A model generated the notes under the pieces. That model saw only the letters and a list, made by a program, of their open reading frames with translations. It did no database searches and was not told the DNA's origin. Made by a program: the position numbers and the translations under genes. From Bacteroidota bacterium (lineage in GTDB: Bacteria > Bacteroidota > Bacteroidia > Bacteroidales > Porphyromonadaceae), in NCBI GenBank assembly GCA_023395395.1, contig JAEWZH010000014.1:62001-126000 (forward strand): a DNA stretch of 64,000 nt, given 5' to 3'. Of the stretch, positions 9,354 through 18,803 are shown in pieces; position 1 is the first letter of the stretch, and each line of letters opens with the position of its first letter.

Positions 9354-10886
9354 ATGAAAAACTACATTATCTTTGCCCTCCTATTAGTCCTAGGTCTTTC
9401 ATCCTGCAGAAGCAAAAAGGCGCTTTCCAATCCTCAATATACCCAGCAAGCACAGGAAGAGGAATACCGTCCGCAGAAGCGAGAGTTTAGAGCCGCTTGG
9501 ATTCCCAATGCTTGGAGATCAGAGTATATGGGCAGGAGTAGTGAGTACATCCAAAAAAACTTACGAGAGCGACTCGACCTACTACAGCAGACCGGCTTCA
9601 ACGTAGTCATCTTCCAGGTTCGTTCGGAAGCAGATGCTTGGTACTATAGCCCATACGAGCCATGGAGCCGCACGCTTAGTGGCACACAAGGTGTCGCCCC
9701 CAGTCCGATGTGGGATCCTCTTGATTTTATGGTCAAAGAATGCCATGCCAGAGGGATGGAGCTACATGCTTGGATCAATCCCTATAGAGCAGCGACGAAT
9801 ATCCATACTAAGCTCGCTCCTAATCACCCTTATTATAAACATCCAGAGTGGTTCTTCGAGTACAATAATCAACTCTTTTTTAATCCTGCGCTCCCCTCTG
9901 TGCGACAATATACCTGTCAAGTAGTTGATGACATTGTAGAGCGCTATGATGTCGATGCCATTCACATTGACGATTACTTCTACCCCTACCCTGTTGCAGG
10001 GAAGACCACCCCCGACCTAGCAGATTACCGAGCAAATCCCCGTGGATTTGCCAATGTTGGAGACTGGAGAAGAGATAATGTCAATCAACTAATAAGCCAG
10101 ATTTCAGCCACTATCAAAGCACGCAAACCGCACGTACGCTTTGGGGTTAGTCCTTTTGGCATCTACCGCAATGAGAAAAGCGATCCGAAGATAGGGAGTA
10201 AGACCAATGGGCTACAAAATTACGATGATCTCTACGCTGATATACTCTTGTGGGACGCAATGGGCTGGGTCGATTACATAGTACCTCAGATCTATTGGGA
10301 AATTGGACATAAAGCTGCCGAACATACAGAGTTGGCTCGCTGGTGGGGCGAGCACATACATCTCTCTCACTATTATATCGGTCAGGATGTAAAGCGCACA
10401 ATGGATCGTAATGAGTTACTTACCAAACTGAACATAGCCAACAGAGTCTCACAGGGAGTGGTTATGTGGCCGGCAGACGAGTTTTTCGTCAATTACAAGG
10501 GGGTCACTGAAACCATGAAGGATAAATACTGGACAAAACCGGCATTGATTCCTGCCTCAAGCTATCCGAGTGGTATCCGCATATTTGAAGAGCCAAAGAG
10601 GGAAACCTCTATTGTCACGCATGAAGGAAAACCCACTCTTTTTTGGGAACCTGATATGCCCTATCCTTCCGGATTGGAGACCAAGTACTATGTCATCTAT
10701 ATCCATAAACCTGGCACAAAGCTCTCAAAGGCTATACTTCAAGAAAATCTACTCACAACGACCCAAGAACCCTACTTTGTGTTACCATTTACAGATGGGA
10801 AAATATCTGTAGCATTCACGATTACTCGAGTAAATCGCTACAACCAAGAGATACTTATTGCCCACAATATTAAGACTAAGATATGA
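9354..10886 (+). CDS. GHL10 (DUF187) family glycoside hydrolase-like lipoprotein
   Basis: Exported lipoprotein (lipobox near LSSC, residues 15-18) with a TIM-barrel glycoside-hydrolase-like domain of the YngK/GHL10 family. Conserved blocks include FRAAWIPNAW, VVIFQVRSEADAWY, HAWINPYRA, DAIHIDDYFYPYP, RFGVSPFGIYRN and YIVPQIYW. A beta-rich C-terminal region (about 415-510) may be a fibronectin-like or carbohydrate-binding domain. It overlaps the GH20 gene by 4 bp, which suggests a shared role in amino-sugar or peptidoglycan-derived glycan breakdown (inference). Confidence 0.88.
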   Translation: MKNYIIFALLLVLGLSSCRSKKALSNPQYTQQAQEEEYRPQKREFRAAWIPNAWRSEYMGRSSEYIQKNLRERLDLLQQTGFNVVIFQVRSEADAWYYSPYEPWSRTLSGTQGVAPSPMWDPLDFMVKECHARGMELHAWINPYRAATNIHTKLAPNHPYYKHPEWFFEYNNQLFFNPALPSVRQYTCQVVDDIVERYDVDAIHIDDYFYPYPVAGKTTPDLADYRANPRGFANVGDWRRDNVNQLISQISATIKARKPHVRFGVSPFGIYRNEKSDPKIGSKTNGLQNYDDLYADILLWDAMGWVDYIVPQIYWEIGHKAAEHTELARWWGEHIHLSHYYIGQDVKRTMDRNELLTKLNIANRVSQGVVMWPADEFFVNYKGVTETMKDKYWTKPALIPASSYPSGIRIFEEPKRETSIVTHEGKPTLFWEPDMPYPSGLETKYYVIYIHKPGTKLSKAILQENLLTTTQEPYFVLPFTDGKISVAFTITRVNRYNQEILIAHNIKTKI

Positions 10887-12796
10887 AAAAGTTACTCACC
10901 CTTCTTTTTTCTCTTCTTGCCCTAAGTGGTATTGCTCAAGTGCCACTTCTCCCTATGCCTCAAAAGGTAGAATGGCAGAGAGGAGAGAAAAAGGCGAAAG
11001 ATATCGGCGGGGTGGTTTGGACTGACCCTTCACTCTCTAGGTATGCCGAACTGATTACGAATACATTTCCTGTGGCTAAGGAAGAGCATAAACGAGCGTA
11101 CATCAATCTACAGTTAAACCTCAAGGACGACAATAAAGAAGCGTATCGACTCTCTGTATCACAAAGAGGAATCGACATTGAGGCGGTCACGCCAACTGGT
11201 GTATTTTATGCCATTCAGACTCTTCGCCAGCTCTACGATAAGGAGAGAGGCGTATTCCAGATGGCTAACATATACGATGCGCCAGCCTTTCCTTTCCGTG
11301 GCTATATGGTAGATGTTGGGCGCAACTATCAGAGTATGGATCTGCTCAAGCAGCAGCTAGACGTGATGGCTGCGCTCAAGCTCAATGTCTTTCACTTTCA
11401 CCTCACAGAGGATGTGGCATGGCGCTTTGAGATTAAGCGGTACCCTCAGCTCACAAGTGCAAAATCTATGACCAGAGATCACGGTCTATTCTACACTGAA
11501 GCAAACATCAAGGAACTGCAAAAGTATTGCGCAGAGCGACACATCACCTTTATGCCTGAAATTGATATGCCCGGACACTCCAAGGCATTTGTGAGGGCTA
11601 TGGGATTTGATATGCAGACACCAGAGGGGACTGAGGCTGTCCTCAATATCCTAAAAGAGATAACAGAGACCTACGACTTTGACATCATCCACATCGGGGG
11701 TGATGAGGTCAAGATTACGGACGAAAAATTTCTGCCCACTATGATTCAGTTCCTAGAGAGCAAAGGAATCGAGGTAATGGGTTGGCAACCCGGAGGCAAC
11801 CTCTCTGGTAACGTCATCAGACAACTTTGGGGCGAAGACTCTGGTACCCTCTCAGAGGGCTCCAATCTCGTCTATATAGATTCGCGAAACCTCTACGTCA
11901 ACCACCACGACGCTCTTGAGGCAGTCCCTTTAATCTTCAATCACAAGATTGGTGGCCACGACAGAGCGACCGATTGCGCCATCGGTGCTACCCTATGTCT
12001 TTGGAACGATCGTCGTCTCCGTAGAGGGGAAAACAACTTCTCGCACAATGCGGTATATCCTGCTCTATTTGCCTTTGCCGAAAGGACGTGGGTAGGAGGT
12101 GGAGACGCCTACTCCTATGTCGGGATTCAAGAAAAGACTCGAAGAGAACTTGGTGCTCTAGAACATCGTATAATATCGGTGCACTCCAGTCTCTTTCCCG
12201 ACCTTCCTTTTCAATACATCCCACAATCCGATATCCGTTGGAATATCTATGGACCTTACGACAACGAAGGAGACACCTCACGAGCATTTGCCCCTGAACT
12301 AGTAGACATAGAGACACTCCTACCTGACACCACACTAGTCGGTGGCACCATCGTCCTTCGCCATTGGTGGCATCCAGCAGTGCGCGGACATTTTCAAAAT
12401 GCAAAGCCCAATACCACCTTCTATGCCTCACGACAAGTCTGGAGTGATATCGACCAAGAAGCGGAGATGTGGATTGGCTTTTACGACTTCTCTCGCTCTC
12501 AGGCAACCCCTACTCCGGCATTGGGGACTTGGAATAATTATGATGCCAAGATATGGCTCAATGGAGAGGAAATCCTCCCTCCAAGATGGATTAGAGCCGG
12601 ACAAGATGCCGGGAATAACGAGTATCCCTATGAGGATGAAAACTACATCATGCGCCCTCCGCACAAAGTACATCTCAAGAAGGGCTTAAACACCATCTTG
12701 GTCAAAGCACCCATCTCTTCCTTCAATTCCGGAGTTTGGTACGCCCCCAATAAATGGATGTTCACGGCTGTATTCCTTGATACTACCCTACGATGA
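10883..12796 (+). CDS. GH20 beta-N-acetylhexosaminidase
   Basis: Exported family 20 glycosidase that removes terminal GlcNAc or GalNAc. It has a signal peptide (MKKLLTLLFSLLALSGIAQ), an N-terminal GH20b domain, and a catalytic barrel with FRGYMVDVGRNYQ, FHFHLTEDVAWRFEI, PEIDMPGHSKAF and HIGGDEV, in which D274-E275 form the catalytic pair. About 150 extra C-terminal residues look like a beta-sandwich. It is the last gene of its operon, followed by a palindromic array and convergent upp. Confidence 0.95.
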   Translation: MKKLLTLLFSLLALSGIAQVPLLPMPQKVEWQRGEKKAKDIGGVVWTDPSLSRYAELITNTFPVAKEEHKRAYINLQLNLKDDNKEAYRLSVSQRGIDIEAVTPTGVFYAIQTLRQLYDKERGVFQMANIYDAPAFPFRGYMVDVGRNYQSMDLLKQQLDVMAALKLNVFHFHLTEDVAWRFEIKRYPQLTSAKSMTRDHGLFYTEANIKELQKYCAERHITFMPEIDMPGHSKAFVRAMGFDMQTPEGTEAVLNILKEITETYDFDIIHIGGDEVKITDEKFLPTMIQFLESKGIEVMGWQPGGNLSGNVIRQLWGEDSGTLSEGSNLVYIDSRNLYVNHHDALEAVPLIFNHKIGGHDRATDCAIGATLCLWNDRRLRRGENNFSHNAVYPALFAFAERTWVGGGDAYSYVGIQEKTRRELGALEHRIISVHSSLFPDLPFQYIPQSDIRWNIYGPYDNEGDTSRAFAPELVDIETLLPDTTLVGGTIVLRHWWHPAVRGHFQNAKPNTTFYASRQVWSDIDQEAEMWIGFYDFSRSQATPTPALGTWNNYDAKIWLNGEEILPPRWIRAGQDAGNNEYPYEDENYIMRPPHKVHLKKGLNTILVKAPISSFNSGVWYAPNKWMFTAVFLDTTLR

Positions 12797-12874
12797 GACT
12801 TTTTTGAGTGGCGACAGAGAAAAAGGGTAGATCTTTTCATGACTTTCACAAGATAGGCGTATAGAGGTAATAAA

Positions 12875-12951
12875 AATCAGTCATCACTTTTACCGAAATC
12901 AGTCGACTAATTTTGAAAATTAGTCGACTGATTTTATTTAAACAGTGACGG
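12875..12951. repeat. Palindromic array with AGTCGACT cores on a ~22-bp period
   Basis: A central perfect 19-bp inverted repeat (12896-12914 and 12916-12934, 1-nt spacer) contains two AGTCGACT palindromes centred near 12904.5 and 12925.5. Weaker related cores sit one period outward (AGTCATCA near 12882, AGTGACGG near 12947). It lies between convergent genes, so bidirectional termination is plausible, but the phasing matches the CTATAG arrays elsewhere. Confidence 0.7.
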
Positions 12952-12966
12952 CAAAGTCCGAACCCC

Positions 12967-13623
12967 TTAATCGTCTAGTTTTGTACCAAATGCGAGATCA
13001 CCCGCATCGCCAAGCCCGGGAATGATATAAGAGTGGCTATCGATCTCAGGATCATTGACTGCAGTCCAGAGCGTACACCCACCGGGCATCACATTGGATA
13101 GATATTCAATAGCTGGCTGACTGGAGATCACAGATACGATGTGTAGTTCCTTAGGTGTCCCCTTGGTGAGAATAGCCTTGTAAGCCAACTCCATAGAGCT
13201 CCCTGTGGCCAGCATTGGATCCACAATAATCAAAGTCTTACCATCAATCGAAGGGGAAGAGAGATACTCAATCATCACCTCAAAATTGAGACGATCTTTG
13301 TAGCGACGGTATGCCGATACGAAACAATTCTCCGCCCTATCGAAGTAATTGACAAAACCTTGATGTAGGGGGAGACCTGCACGGAGAATAGTCGCCACTA
13401 CCACCTGATTCTGATCTAGCATATCAATGGAAAGCGCCATAGGAGTCTGCACTTCTGTGGCTTTATACTCAAAGGTCTTGCTGATCTCGTAAGCAAGTAT
13501 TTCGCCGATACGCTCGATATTGCGCTTAAAGCGCATGCGATCCCCTTGAATATTTACGTCACGCAGTTCTGCGACAAAGCGGTTGAGAATCGAATTTTGC
13601 TCAGAAAGATTTATTACTTTCAT
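12967..13623 (-). CDS. upp: Uracil phosphoribosyltransferase
   Basis: Pyrimidine salvage enzyme: uracil + PRPP gives UMP. The PRPP-binding loop is IIVDPMLATGSSMELA, and the C-terminal uracil-binding segment is SYIIPGLGDAGDLAFG. It has 218 residues. It lies 24 bp downstream of the lytic transglycosylase in the same direction, so it may be co-transcribed or have its own promoter. Confidence 0.97.
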   Translation of the reverse strand: MKVINLSEQNSILNRFVAELRDVNIQGDRMRFKRNIERIGEILAYEISKTFEYKATEVQTPMALSIDMLDQNQVVVATILRAGLPLHQGFVNYFDRAENCFVSAYRRYKDRLNFEVMIEYLSSPSIDGKTLIIVDPMLATGSSMELAYKAILTKGTPKELHIVSVISSQPAIEYLSNVMPGGCTLWTAVNDPEIDSHSYIIPGLGDAGDLAFGTKLDD

Positions 13624-13647
13624 ACTTCTTATTTCGTTAGTTCATTA

Positions 13648-15042
13648 CTATTTTCTATTCAAGAGTGCATCGTAAGCAGCTTTTCGCTCCAGCACTTCAT
13701 CTACATAGTCAGAGGTTTCCCTTCCTCTCAGATAGCCATTGCGTACCACATCGTCATTGTAATACTCTGGATTACTCTTTAGGAGTATAAATTCTCTCAC
13801 CCCTCCATTCCATATGGTATCGGGAGCATTGTACTTTCGGGCTAGGCGAATAGCATCCTGTACATGCCCAGCACCGGCGTTGTAGCCGGCAAGGGTAAAG
13901 CAAAGCTTCTGGTGGGCGTCTTTGATATTAGCAAAATACTTGTACGTATCCATCAGCACATCTACCGACACCCGTACCGATACTTCCGGCACCAGCAATT
14001 GATCCACCGTAGTACCATGAGCTCTACCAGTACCAGGCATAATCCCCATCAGCCCCCTCGCTCCACTCCAGGCAACCACATCACTCCTAAATGTACTCTC
14101 GTGGTAGGCAATTGCCGCAAGCAATGTCCAATCCCAAGGTGTACGCTTGGCATACTTCTTAAAGATTTCGTCATAAGAAGAAATCGCACCTTTTTCTAAG
14201 ACGACCCTGATAGGTTTTTTTTCATCAGCTAGAATAAACTGAGCGAGGTGGCTATTCTGCTTTTTTAGTTCCGAATAGTGGCGCTGCTTTTGGGGCGATA
14301 GGAGATAGTCATCGAGCTTATCCGCCAACTCATGATTGCCCTTTGCGACAGCCCAACTATAGCGGATAGGGGCACTCACTAAGAGACTACCGTCTAGACT
14401 AGGGAAGTAGCGTAGCACTCCCCTTGCGATATCCTCACTGGCTATTGCATACTTGATGCTATCCACTTGCGACATCAATACTAAAATCTCCTCAATACCC
14501 AATGTATCAGGGACAATCTTTCTAATCGGAAGCCCTATTTCCTCCTCTATCTGTCTCAGGCGTAGCTCTCCTGCACCTCCATACTCCACCCACACCTCTT
14601 TCCCCGCAATCTCAGAGAGAGTATTGACCATCTCTCCTTTTTTCTGAACCAATACCAAAGAGGTAGTATCTACTATCCCTCCGAAATCAAAAGCATCCGT
14701 ATTGGCTTTGGTCATCGGAATGGGAGTAATACAGAGATCCACCCTCCCTTCCGAAAGCCAAGCGAGGAGGCTATCGGTACTCTTAGCAATGTGGATGTCT
14801 AACGCCACTTGATGCGCTTCAGCAAAATCAACGACCTTTTGATACTCTTGACCCATAATCTCTCCACGGAAGAGATAGAAGTCTTGAGGTGAGGTCATCG
14901 TCACAATTCTGAGAGTATCCGACTGTTCTATCTCTGCCCACGAGCGAAAAAAAATCCCCTTACGCTCCGTAGTCTCTGCATCATCACAGGCGACTAAGAG
15001 TAAGAGGATTGAAACCAAAGGGAGGAACACTCTTTGCATCAT
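13648..15042 (-). CDS. MltF-like membrane-bound lytic murein transglycosylase
   Basis: Outer-membrane lipoprotein of about 464 residues that cleaves peptidoglycan glycan strands. It has a lipobox (LVAC, Cys19), a periplasmic substrate-binding-protein-like domain (SBP_bac_3, about 40-270), then an SLT domain with the catalytic Glu in AAIAYHESTF and the later SGARGLMGIMPGTGR and TLAGYNAGAGHV motifs. The frame extends upstream to 15213, but that part is the antisense of the methyltransferase gene. The ATG at 15040-15042 overlaps the upstream stop and gives a proper signal peptide. Confidence 0.92.
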   Translation of the reverse strand: MMQRVFLPLVSILLLLVACDDAETTERKGIFFRSWAEIEQSDTLRIVTMTSPQDFYLFRGEIMGQEYQKVVDFAEAHQVALDIHIAKSTDSLLAWLSEGRVDLCITPIPMTKANTDAFDFGGIVDTTSLVLVQKKGEMVNTLSEIAGKEVWVEYGGAGELRLRQIEEEIGLPIRKIVPDTLGIEEILVLMSQVDSIKYAIASEDIARGVLRYFPSLDGSLLVSAPIRYSWAVAKGNHELADKLDDYLLSPQKQRHYSELKKQNSHLAQFILADEKKPIRVVLEKGAISSYDEIFKKYAKRTPWDWTLLAAIAYHESTFRSDVVAWSGARGLMGIMPGTGRAHGTTVDQLLVPEVSVRVSVDVLMDTYKYFANIKDAHQKLCFTLAGYNAGAGHVQDAIRLARKYNAPDTIWNGGVREFILLKSNPEYYNDDVVRNGYLRGRETSDYVDEVLERKAAYDALLNRK

Positions 15043-16226
15043 ACGACGTAAAGCAAAAAGCCTTTGAGATACTCCCCTTCGGGATGATAGATACTCACAG
15101 GGTGATCTGCAAATTGCCCAAACTGCTGTAGCACTCTTATCTCTCGCCCAGCATGGAGCGCACTTGTAAAGAGAGCCTGACGAAAGTCCTCTACACATAC
15201 CACCTGCGAACATGAAAAGGTAAAGAGCAGTCCACCAGAGGCTATCTTGCGCATCGCTTCAGTATTCAATTTTCGATAGCCTTGCAGACCATTTTTGAGT
15301 ACCTCGCGTCTCTTGGCAAAAGCCGGAGGGTCGAGCACTATCAGGTCAAAATCTCCCTCCTTCATATCATATAGGTACTTAAAGGCATCTTCCACGACTG
15401 AGTGATGCCTACCTATCTCTTCCTCAGAAAAGTTGAGTCTCAGATTTGACTCAAGCATATCGATTGCTTTTGCCGAACTATCGAGGGAGACTACTCGCTC
15501 AGCTCCTCCCTTGATGGCATATAGAGAGAAACCACCTGTGTAGCTAAACATATTGAGCACCTTTCGTCCACAGGCGAGCTCCCCTACCCGCTGTCGGCTC
15601 AGTCGCTGGTCTAGGAAAAAGCCTGTCTTCTGACCTTTCAATATGTCTGGTACAAACCTAAGACCATTCTCCTCAGCGACTACCCGCTCTACATCCTGTC
15701 GTCTCCCCCATAGTAATTTGTCTTGGATAGGCTCCTCTGTCGGTAGTGTGTCGCTCGACTTATAGTAAATAGCACTCAGTCGATTCCCATAAAGCTCCTG
15801 AAGTGCCTCTGCCACCTCATTTTGCCTCAAGTGCATCGTCATAGTATGTGCTTGTACTACGGCGACACTGCCATAAATATCAATGACAAGACCCGGAAGC
15901 CTATCTCCCTCTCCATGCACAAGACGATATGCTTCAGCTGGCGAATTCATCAGTCCGAGAGCTCTTCTTACCTCCTGGGCTTCCTTCAATCGGTTCAACC
16001 AAAAGGCAGTGTCAATAGTTTCTTCCTCGTTAAAAGTAAGTAAGCGCACGGCAATACTCCCCCCCTCATAATAGCCTCGTGCAAGAAACCTCTCGCTCTC
16101 TCCTACTACATCCACGATATCACCCTCCTCTACCCCCTTTGCATGCACTAAGGCTCTAGAGAATATCCATGGATGTTTGCGATCCAGAGAGGCAATACGC
16201 TCCGACTTTAATTGTACCTGCTTCAT
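15039..16226 (-). CDS. RlmI-like class I rRNA methyltransferase
   Basis: SAM-dependent methyltransferase of the RlmI/YccW group, which makes m5C in 23S rRNA in E. coli. It has an N-terminal PUA domain (about 1-75), a central EEHEE-type region, and a Rossmann methyltransferase domain with GQKTGFFLDQR, NMFSYTGGFSLYA, VSLDSSAKAIDML and LIVLDPPAFAKR. The late FSCSQVV segment carries a candidate catalytic Cys. It overlaps both neighbours by 4 bp. Confidence 0.9.
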   Translation of the reverse strand: MKQVQLKSERIASLDRKHPWIFSRALVHAKGVEEGDIVDVVGESERFLARGYYEGGSIAVRLLTFNEEETIDTAFWLNRLKEAQEVRRALGLMNSPAEAYRLVHGEGDRLPGLVIDIYGSVAVVQAHTMTMHLRQNEVAEALQELYGNRLSAIYYKSSDTLPTEEPIQDKLLWGRRQDVERVVAEENGLRFVPDILKGQKTGFFLDQRLSRQRVGELACGRKVLNMFSYTGGFSLYAIKGGAERVVSLDSSAKAIDMLESNLRLNFSEEEIGRHHSVVEDAFKYLYDMKEGDFDLIVLDPPAFAKRREVLKNGLQGYRKLNTEAMRKIASGGLLFTFSCSQVVCVEDFRQALFTSALHAGREIRVLQQFGQFADHPVSIYHPEGEYLKGFLLYVV

Positions 16227-16900
16227 TTCTTTGTCTCTCTATTCTTCGGAGCCTTTTTCCTAGGTTGCTGGACTTCCAAATTAAAATACATATCTCTAGT
16301 GAGTGCTTTGCTAAATCCTTCGTATATTTTAAGTCCCGCATAGGCATCCAGGGCAGCATAGTCTACCTGTCCCTCGGTCAGTTCTCCTCGCTCCCAGTCG
16401 GAGAGTCGCTGCCCCTTACTGATACGTTTATTGTAAAGCACTGCATAGAGCCTTGTTAGGGATAAGACTTCGACTCCAGCTGCCGTGGAGAGCGTACGAA
16501 GATCAACCATCCTATTGGTGACGAGATTATGGTCGGCCCAAAGCCCCTTAGCGTCATCACCTATTGCAACTCCCACCTTAGCGATTCTCTTACTTTTAAG
16601 CACCTTTTGCAGCGGTTCTAACAATGCCTTGTCCCACGATGGGATTAGACGGAAAAGCACTACCAAGTCAGGGCTAGACAATTGAAGTAAAGAGACCTTA
16701 TAGCTCTTCCCCTTTCGAAAAGACGGCTTGGTCTCAGTATCAAATCCTAGAACCTTATTGTGCTCCCTCAGACGATTGCAAGCCTCCTCCACCTGAGCCA
16801 AAGAACTGGTATGCGAGAGCACTACCACATTGATGGGTAATGTCTCCGGTTCCAGCATCTGTAGCTCTTCTTTTGTAATACTAGTCTTAAACTCTGCCAT
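16223..16900 (-). CDS. 3'-5' exonuclease domain protein (DEDDy, RNase D-like)
   Basis: Single-domain 3'-5' exonuclease of about 225 residues. DEDD-type motifs are visible: GFDTETKPSF (Exo I, D and E), VGVAIGDDAKGLWAD (Exo II region), and the late DYAALDAYAGLKIYE (Exo III, Y-x3-D). No HRDC domain is present, so it is shorter than RNase D. The ATG overlaps the upstream stop as TAATG, which is preferred over a TTG 9 bp upstream. The C-terminal tail is very basic and may bind nucleic acid. Confidence 0.88.
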   Translation of the reverse strand: MAEFKTSITKEELQMLEPETLPINVVVLSHTSSLAQVEEACNRLREHNKVLGFDTETKPSFRKGKSYKVSLLQLSSPDLVVLFRLIPSWDKALLEPLQKVLKSKRIAKVGVAIGDDAKGLWADHNLVTNRMVDLRTLSTAAGVEVLSLTRLYAVLYNKRISKGQRLSDWERGELTEGQVDYAALDAYAGLKIYEGFSKALTRDMYFNLEVQQPRKKAPKNRETKK

Positions 16901-17562
16901 TACATCCAATCATCGCCTCCCCCATCCTCAGCCAACTCAAAGTCAGGGTCATTCAACAGATCATGTAACTGACGAAGTGCAGCCAATAAGAGGGTGCCCC
17001 ATCGCTCCATCATCGTAAAGCGCACCTCTGCAACTGCTTGGTACATGCTCTGCTCGTGTGCGCCTCTCATAATCCAGACGAAGTCGGCTAGTGCTTGGTA
17101 AATATCAGCTAATACCTCTGCCATACTCACGCTAACTGGTCTATCAGAGTACTTCATCTCCTCCATCTGAGCATTGAGGAAGCGATCATGTTCACCAAAA
17201 ATTCGCTCTAGACGATTCTGAATCGCTTCGTAATCTTCTTCTCGCACCTGACGCTCTAGCACAGCATAGGGATCCATTGCGAGATTAGGAAGAGCTATCC
17301 CTCTGGCATAAATATCAGCGAGCAATCGCCTACAGTGCTCCACCGTATCTCTATCCCATACAGACGTAGTGGCGGGCTCTACAAGCGCGCAGTAGACTGC
17401 CGCCACCTGTACAAAGTCCAATACACCAGGCATTTTTAATATGCTCTTATCCTTTTCCATAGCTACATTACCGCCAGTATAAACCTCACAAAGGTAGCGA
17501 AATTCTCTCACATATCGAGGATTAACTTGGGGATAGCCTAGGGGTAACGCATTAGAACTCAT
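16900..17562 (-). CDS. DUF5063 domain-containing protein
   Basis: A roughly 220-residue, mostly helical soluble protein matching the DUF5063 family, which is common in Bacteroidota next to the RNase D-like exonuclease. Function unknown. The frame opens with a TTG at 17574, but the ATG at 17560-17562 (MSSNALPLGY) is preferred. It is probably the first gene of the overlapping minus-strand run down to upp. The C-terminus is acidic and glycine-rich. Confidence 0.8.
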   Translation of the reverse strand: MSSNALPLGYPQVNPRYVREFRYLCEVYTGGNVAMEKDKSILKMPGVLDFVQVAAVYCALVEPATTSVWDRDTVEHCRRLLADIYARGIALPNLAMDPYAVLERQVREEDYEAIQNRLERIFGEHDRFLNAQMEEMKYSDRPVSVSMAEVLADIYQALADFVWIMRGAHEQSMYQAVAEVRFTMMERWGTLLLAALRQLHDLLNDPDFELAEDGGGDDWM

Positions 17563-17729
17563 GGCTCCTCTCAATAGTGTTATGTTTCATCTATTGAAAT
17601 TCAGAGGAATAGAAATGAGGACATTGCAGAGCATCATCGACCCACTTCGGTTTACTGAATTAGAATGCTATAAAAGCCTTTAATATTTGATTATCAGTAT
17701 TGAAATAAAGAAATCGACATCCAATAATA

Positions 17730-17763
17730 AAGGGATGCGAAATCGTACGATTTCGCACCCCTT
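17730..17763. terminator. Palindromic terminator-like hairpin
   Basis: A perfect 20-bp palindrome at 17737-17756 (GCGAAATCGT and its complement) flanked by AAGGG/CCCTT arms. It follows the 3' end of the outer-membrane-like gene on the minus strand and is a likely terminator for it. Confidence 0.7.
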
Positions 17764-17801
17764 CCCTTTTAGCAGTTTTCTAACTCCATTGGGAGTAGAA
17801 A

Positions 17802-18587
17802 TTAGAAGTTACTGTAATTAAAAACTACTCCTAATGTGGGATATAAGCCAAAGCCTGCTCTTTTACCGTATGGCAAGTTAATTGAAGTATTCATTTTCCA
17901 ATCCCATAAGTAAAAGAAATTAACACCGACATTCATTCCCACACTGTAATTACTCCCTAGTTGTCTAAGTAGTGAAAAGCCCTTGTTAAAGTACAGTCCG
18001 TGTGAACTGATGTTAGCACTTTTATCTCCCTCTTGAATTTGATGATGATACGCCCCCATATAACCGAAAGCAGAAGTGCTACTATATCTCCACCGATCTC
18101 TAGATTGATTGTCAGAAATCCAGCCAATACCAGCAGAAAGAGTTCCGGCCTTACCATTCACCCCGACGGGCAATAGCGAAAAGGCAACTTCTAAACCAGC
18201 TGAATGTGCTAAACGACCAGTGGAACTAAATCTCATACCCATGAAGATCAATCTATACTCTGGAATTACCTTTGATTCAACAAGGTTATTCACCTGTAAT
18301 GGAATGAAGGCTCCATGGAGTGAAGTGAGGGTTGTAGACACTGTTGTCCTAAAGTCGGTAATAGTATGAGACTTTCTCTCAACTCCGTTTTTGGGGGCAT
18401 ATGCTTGATCTTGAGCATACATTTGGATAGAAAACACAATCATTAGGGTTAGAATTGCACCGACTCCTACCAAAGTATTTCTTACTCTTTTATAACTTCT
18501 CTCCACAAACCCCATCATCTGGCAAGCAGAAAGACCCACAAGCGTTACTACGAATGCCACCAATAAAAACTTCAAAGATTTTTTCAT
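17802..18587 (-). CDS. Putative outer-membrane beta-barrel protein, unknown family
   Basis: A 261-residue exported protein that I do not recognise. After residue 60 it is rich in alternating aromatic/hydrophobic strands (for example HSAGLEVAFSLLPVGV and NVGVNFFYLWDW) and ends in F, as small outer-membrane barrels do. The N-terminus is odd: a lipoprotein-like segment ending LSAC (residues 19-22) is followed by a second signal-like helix ending QMYAQDQA (about 40-62). Translation might instead start at Met24/25 (18518 or 18515), which would leave one ordinary signal peptide. A strong promoter lies 70-100 bp upstream of the first Met. Confidence 0.6.
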   Translation of the reverse strand: MKKSLKFLLVAFVVTLVGLSACQMMGFVERSYKRVRNTLVGVGAILTLMIVFSIQMYAQDQAYAPKNGVERKSHTITDFRTTVSTTLTSLHGAFIPLQVNNLVESKVIPEYRLIFMGMRFSSTGRLAHSAGLEVAFSLLPVGVNGKAGTLSAGIGWISDNQSRDRWRYSSTSAFGYMGAYHHQIQEGDKSANISSHGLYFNKGFSLLRQLGSNYSVGMNVGVNFFYLWDWKMNTSINLPYGKRAGFGLYPTLGVVFNYSNF

Positions 18588-18658
18588 ATTTTCTTAGAAA
18601 ATTTCAGGGAAATAAATCGGTTTCAACATTGCCTATCTCCTTTCTGGCTTTGTCGGAA

Positions 18659-18689
18659 CAAAGGTAATATAAATATTTGTAATTTCAAA
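18659..18689 (-). promoter_or_regulatory. Near-consensus Bacteroidota promoter for the outer-membrane-like gene
   Basis: On the minus strand, TTTG (complement of 18686-18689) is followed after exactly 19 bp by TACCTTTG (complement of 18659-18666), matching the -33/-7 consensus. The phased palindromic array starts about 70 bp upstream of it. Confidence 0.8.
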
Positions 18690-18756
18690 AATTTTAATAC
18701 TACATAAGGTATTCCTCTCCTCAAATCAAACTATCGAGTAGATATTGAATAAGAAA

Positions 18757-18798
18757 ATCTCCTCTATAGAGCAAATATATTTGCTCTATAGAGGAGAT
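18757..18798. repeat. Perfect 42-bp palindrome with two CTCTATAGAG cores
   Basis: Bases 18757-18777 and 18778-18798 are exact reverse complements with no loop. CTCTATAGAG occurs at 18762-18771 and 18784-18793, 22 bp apart. It continues in phase into the tandem array that follows. Together they fill much of the 368-bp gap 18588-18955; the only other structure I see there is the 18659-18689 promoter. Confidence 0.92.
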
Positions 18799-18803
18799 AC
18801 GAT

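Noticed and set aside
15043..15213. N-terminal extension of the MltF-like protein
   Set aside because: It is the antisense of the methyltransferase 3' end, and the internal ATG gives a proper lipoprotein signal.
17625..17690. Short open frame of about 22 codons in the gap before the DUF5063 gene
   Set aside because: No start signal, family or conservation evidence; likely chance.
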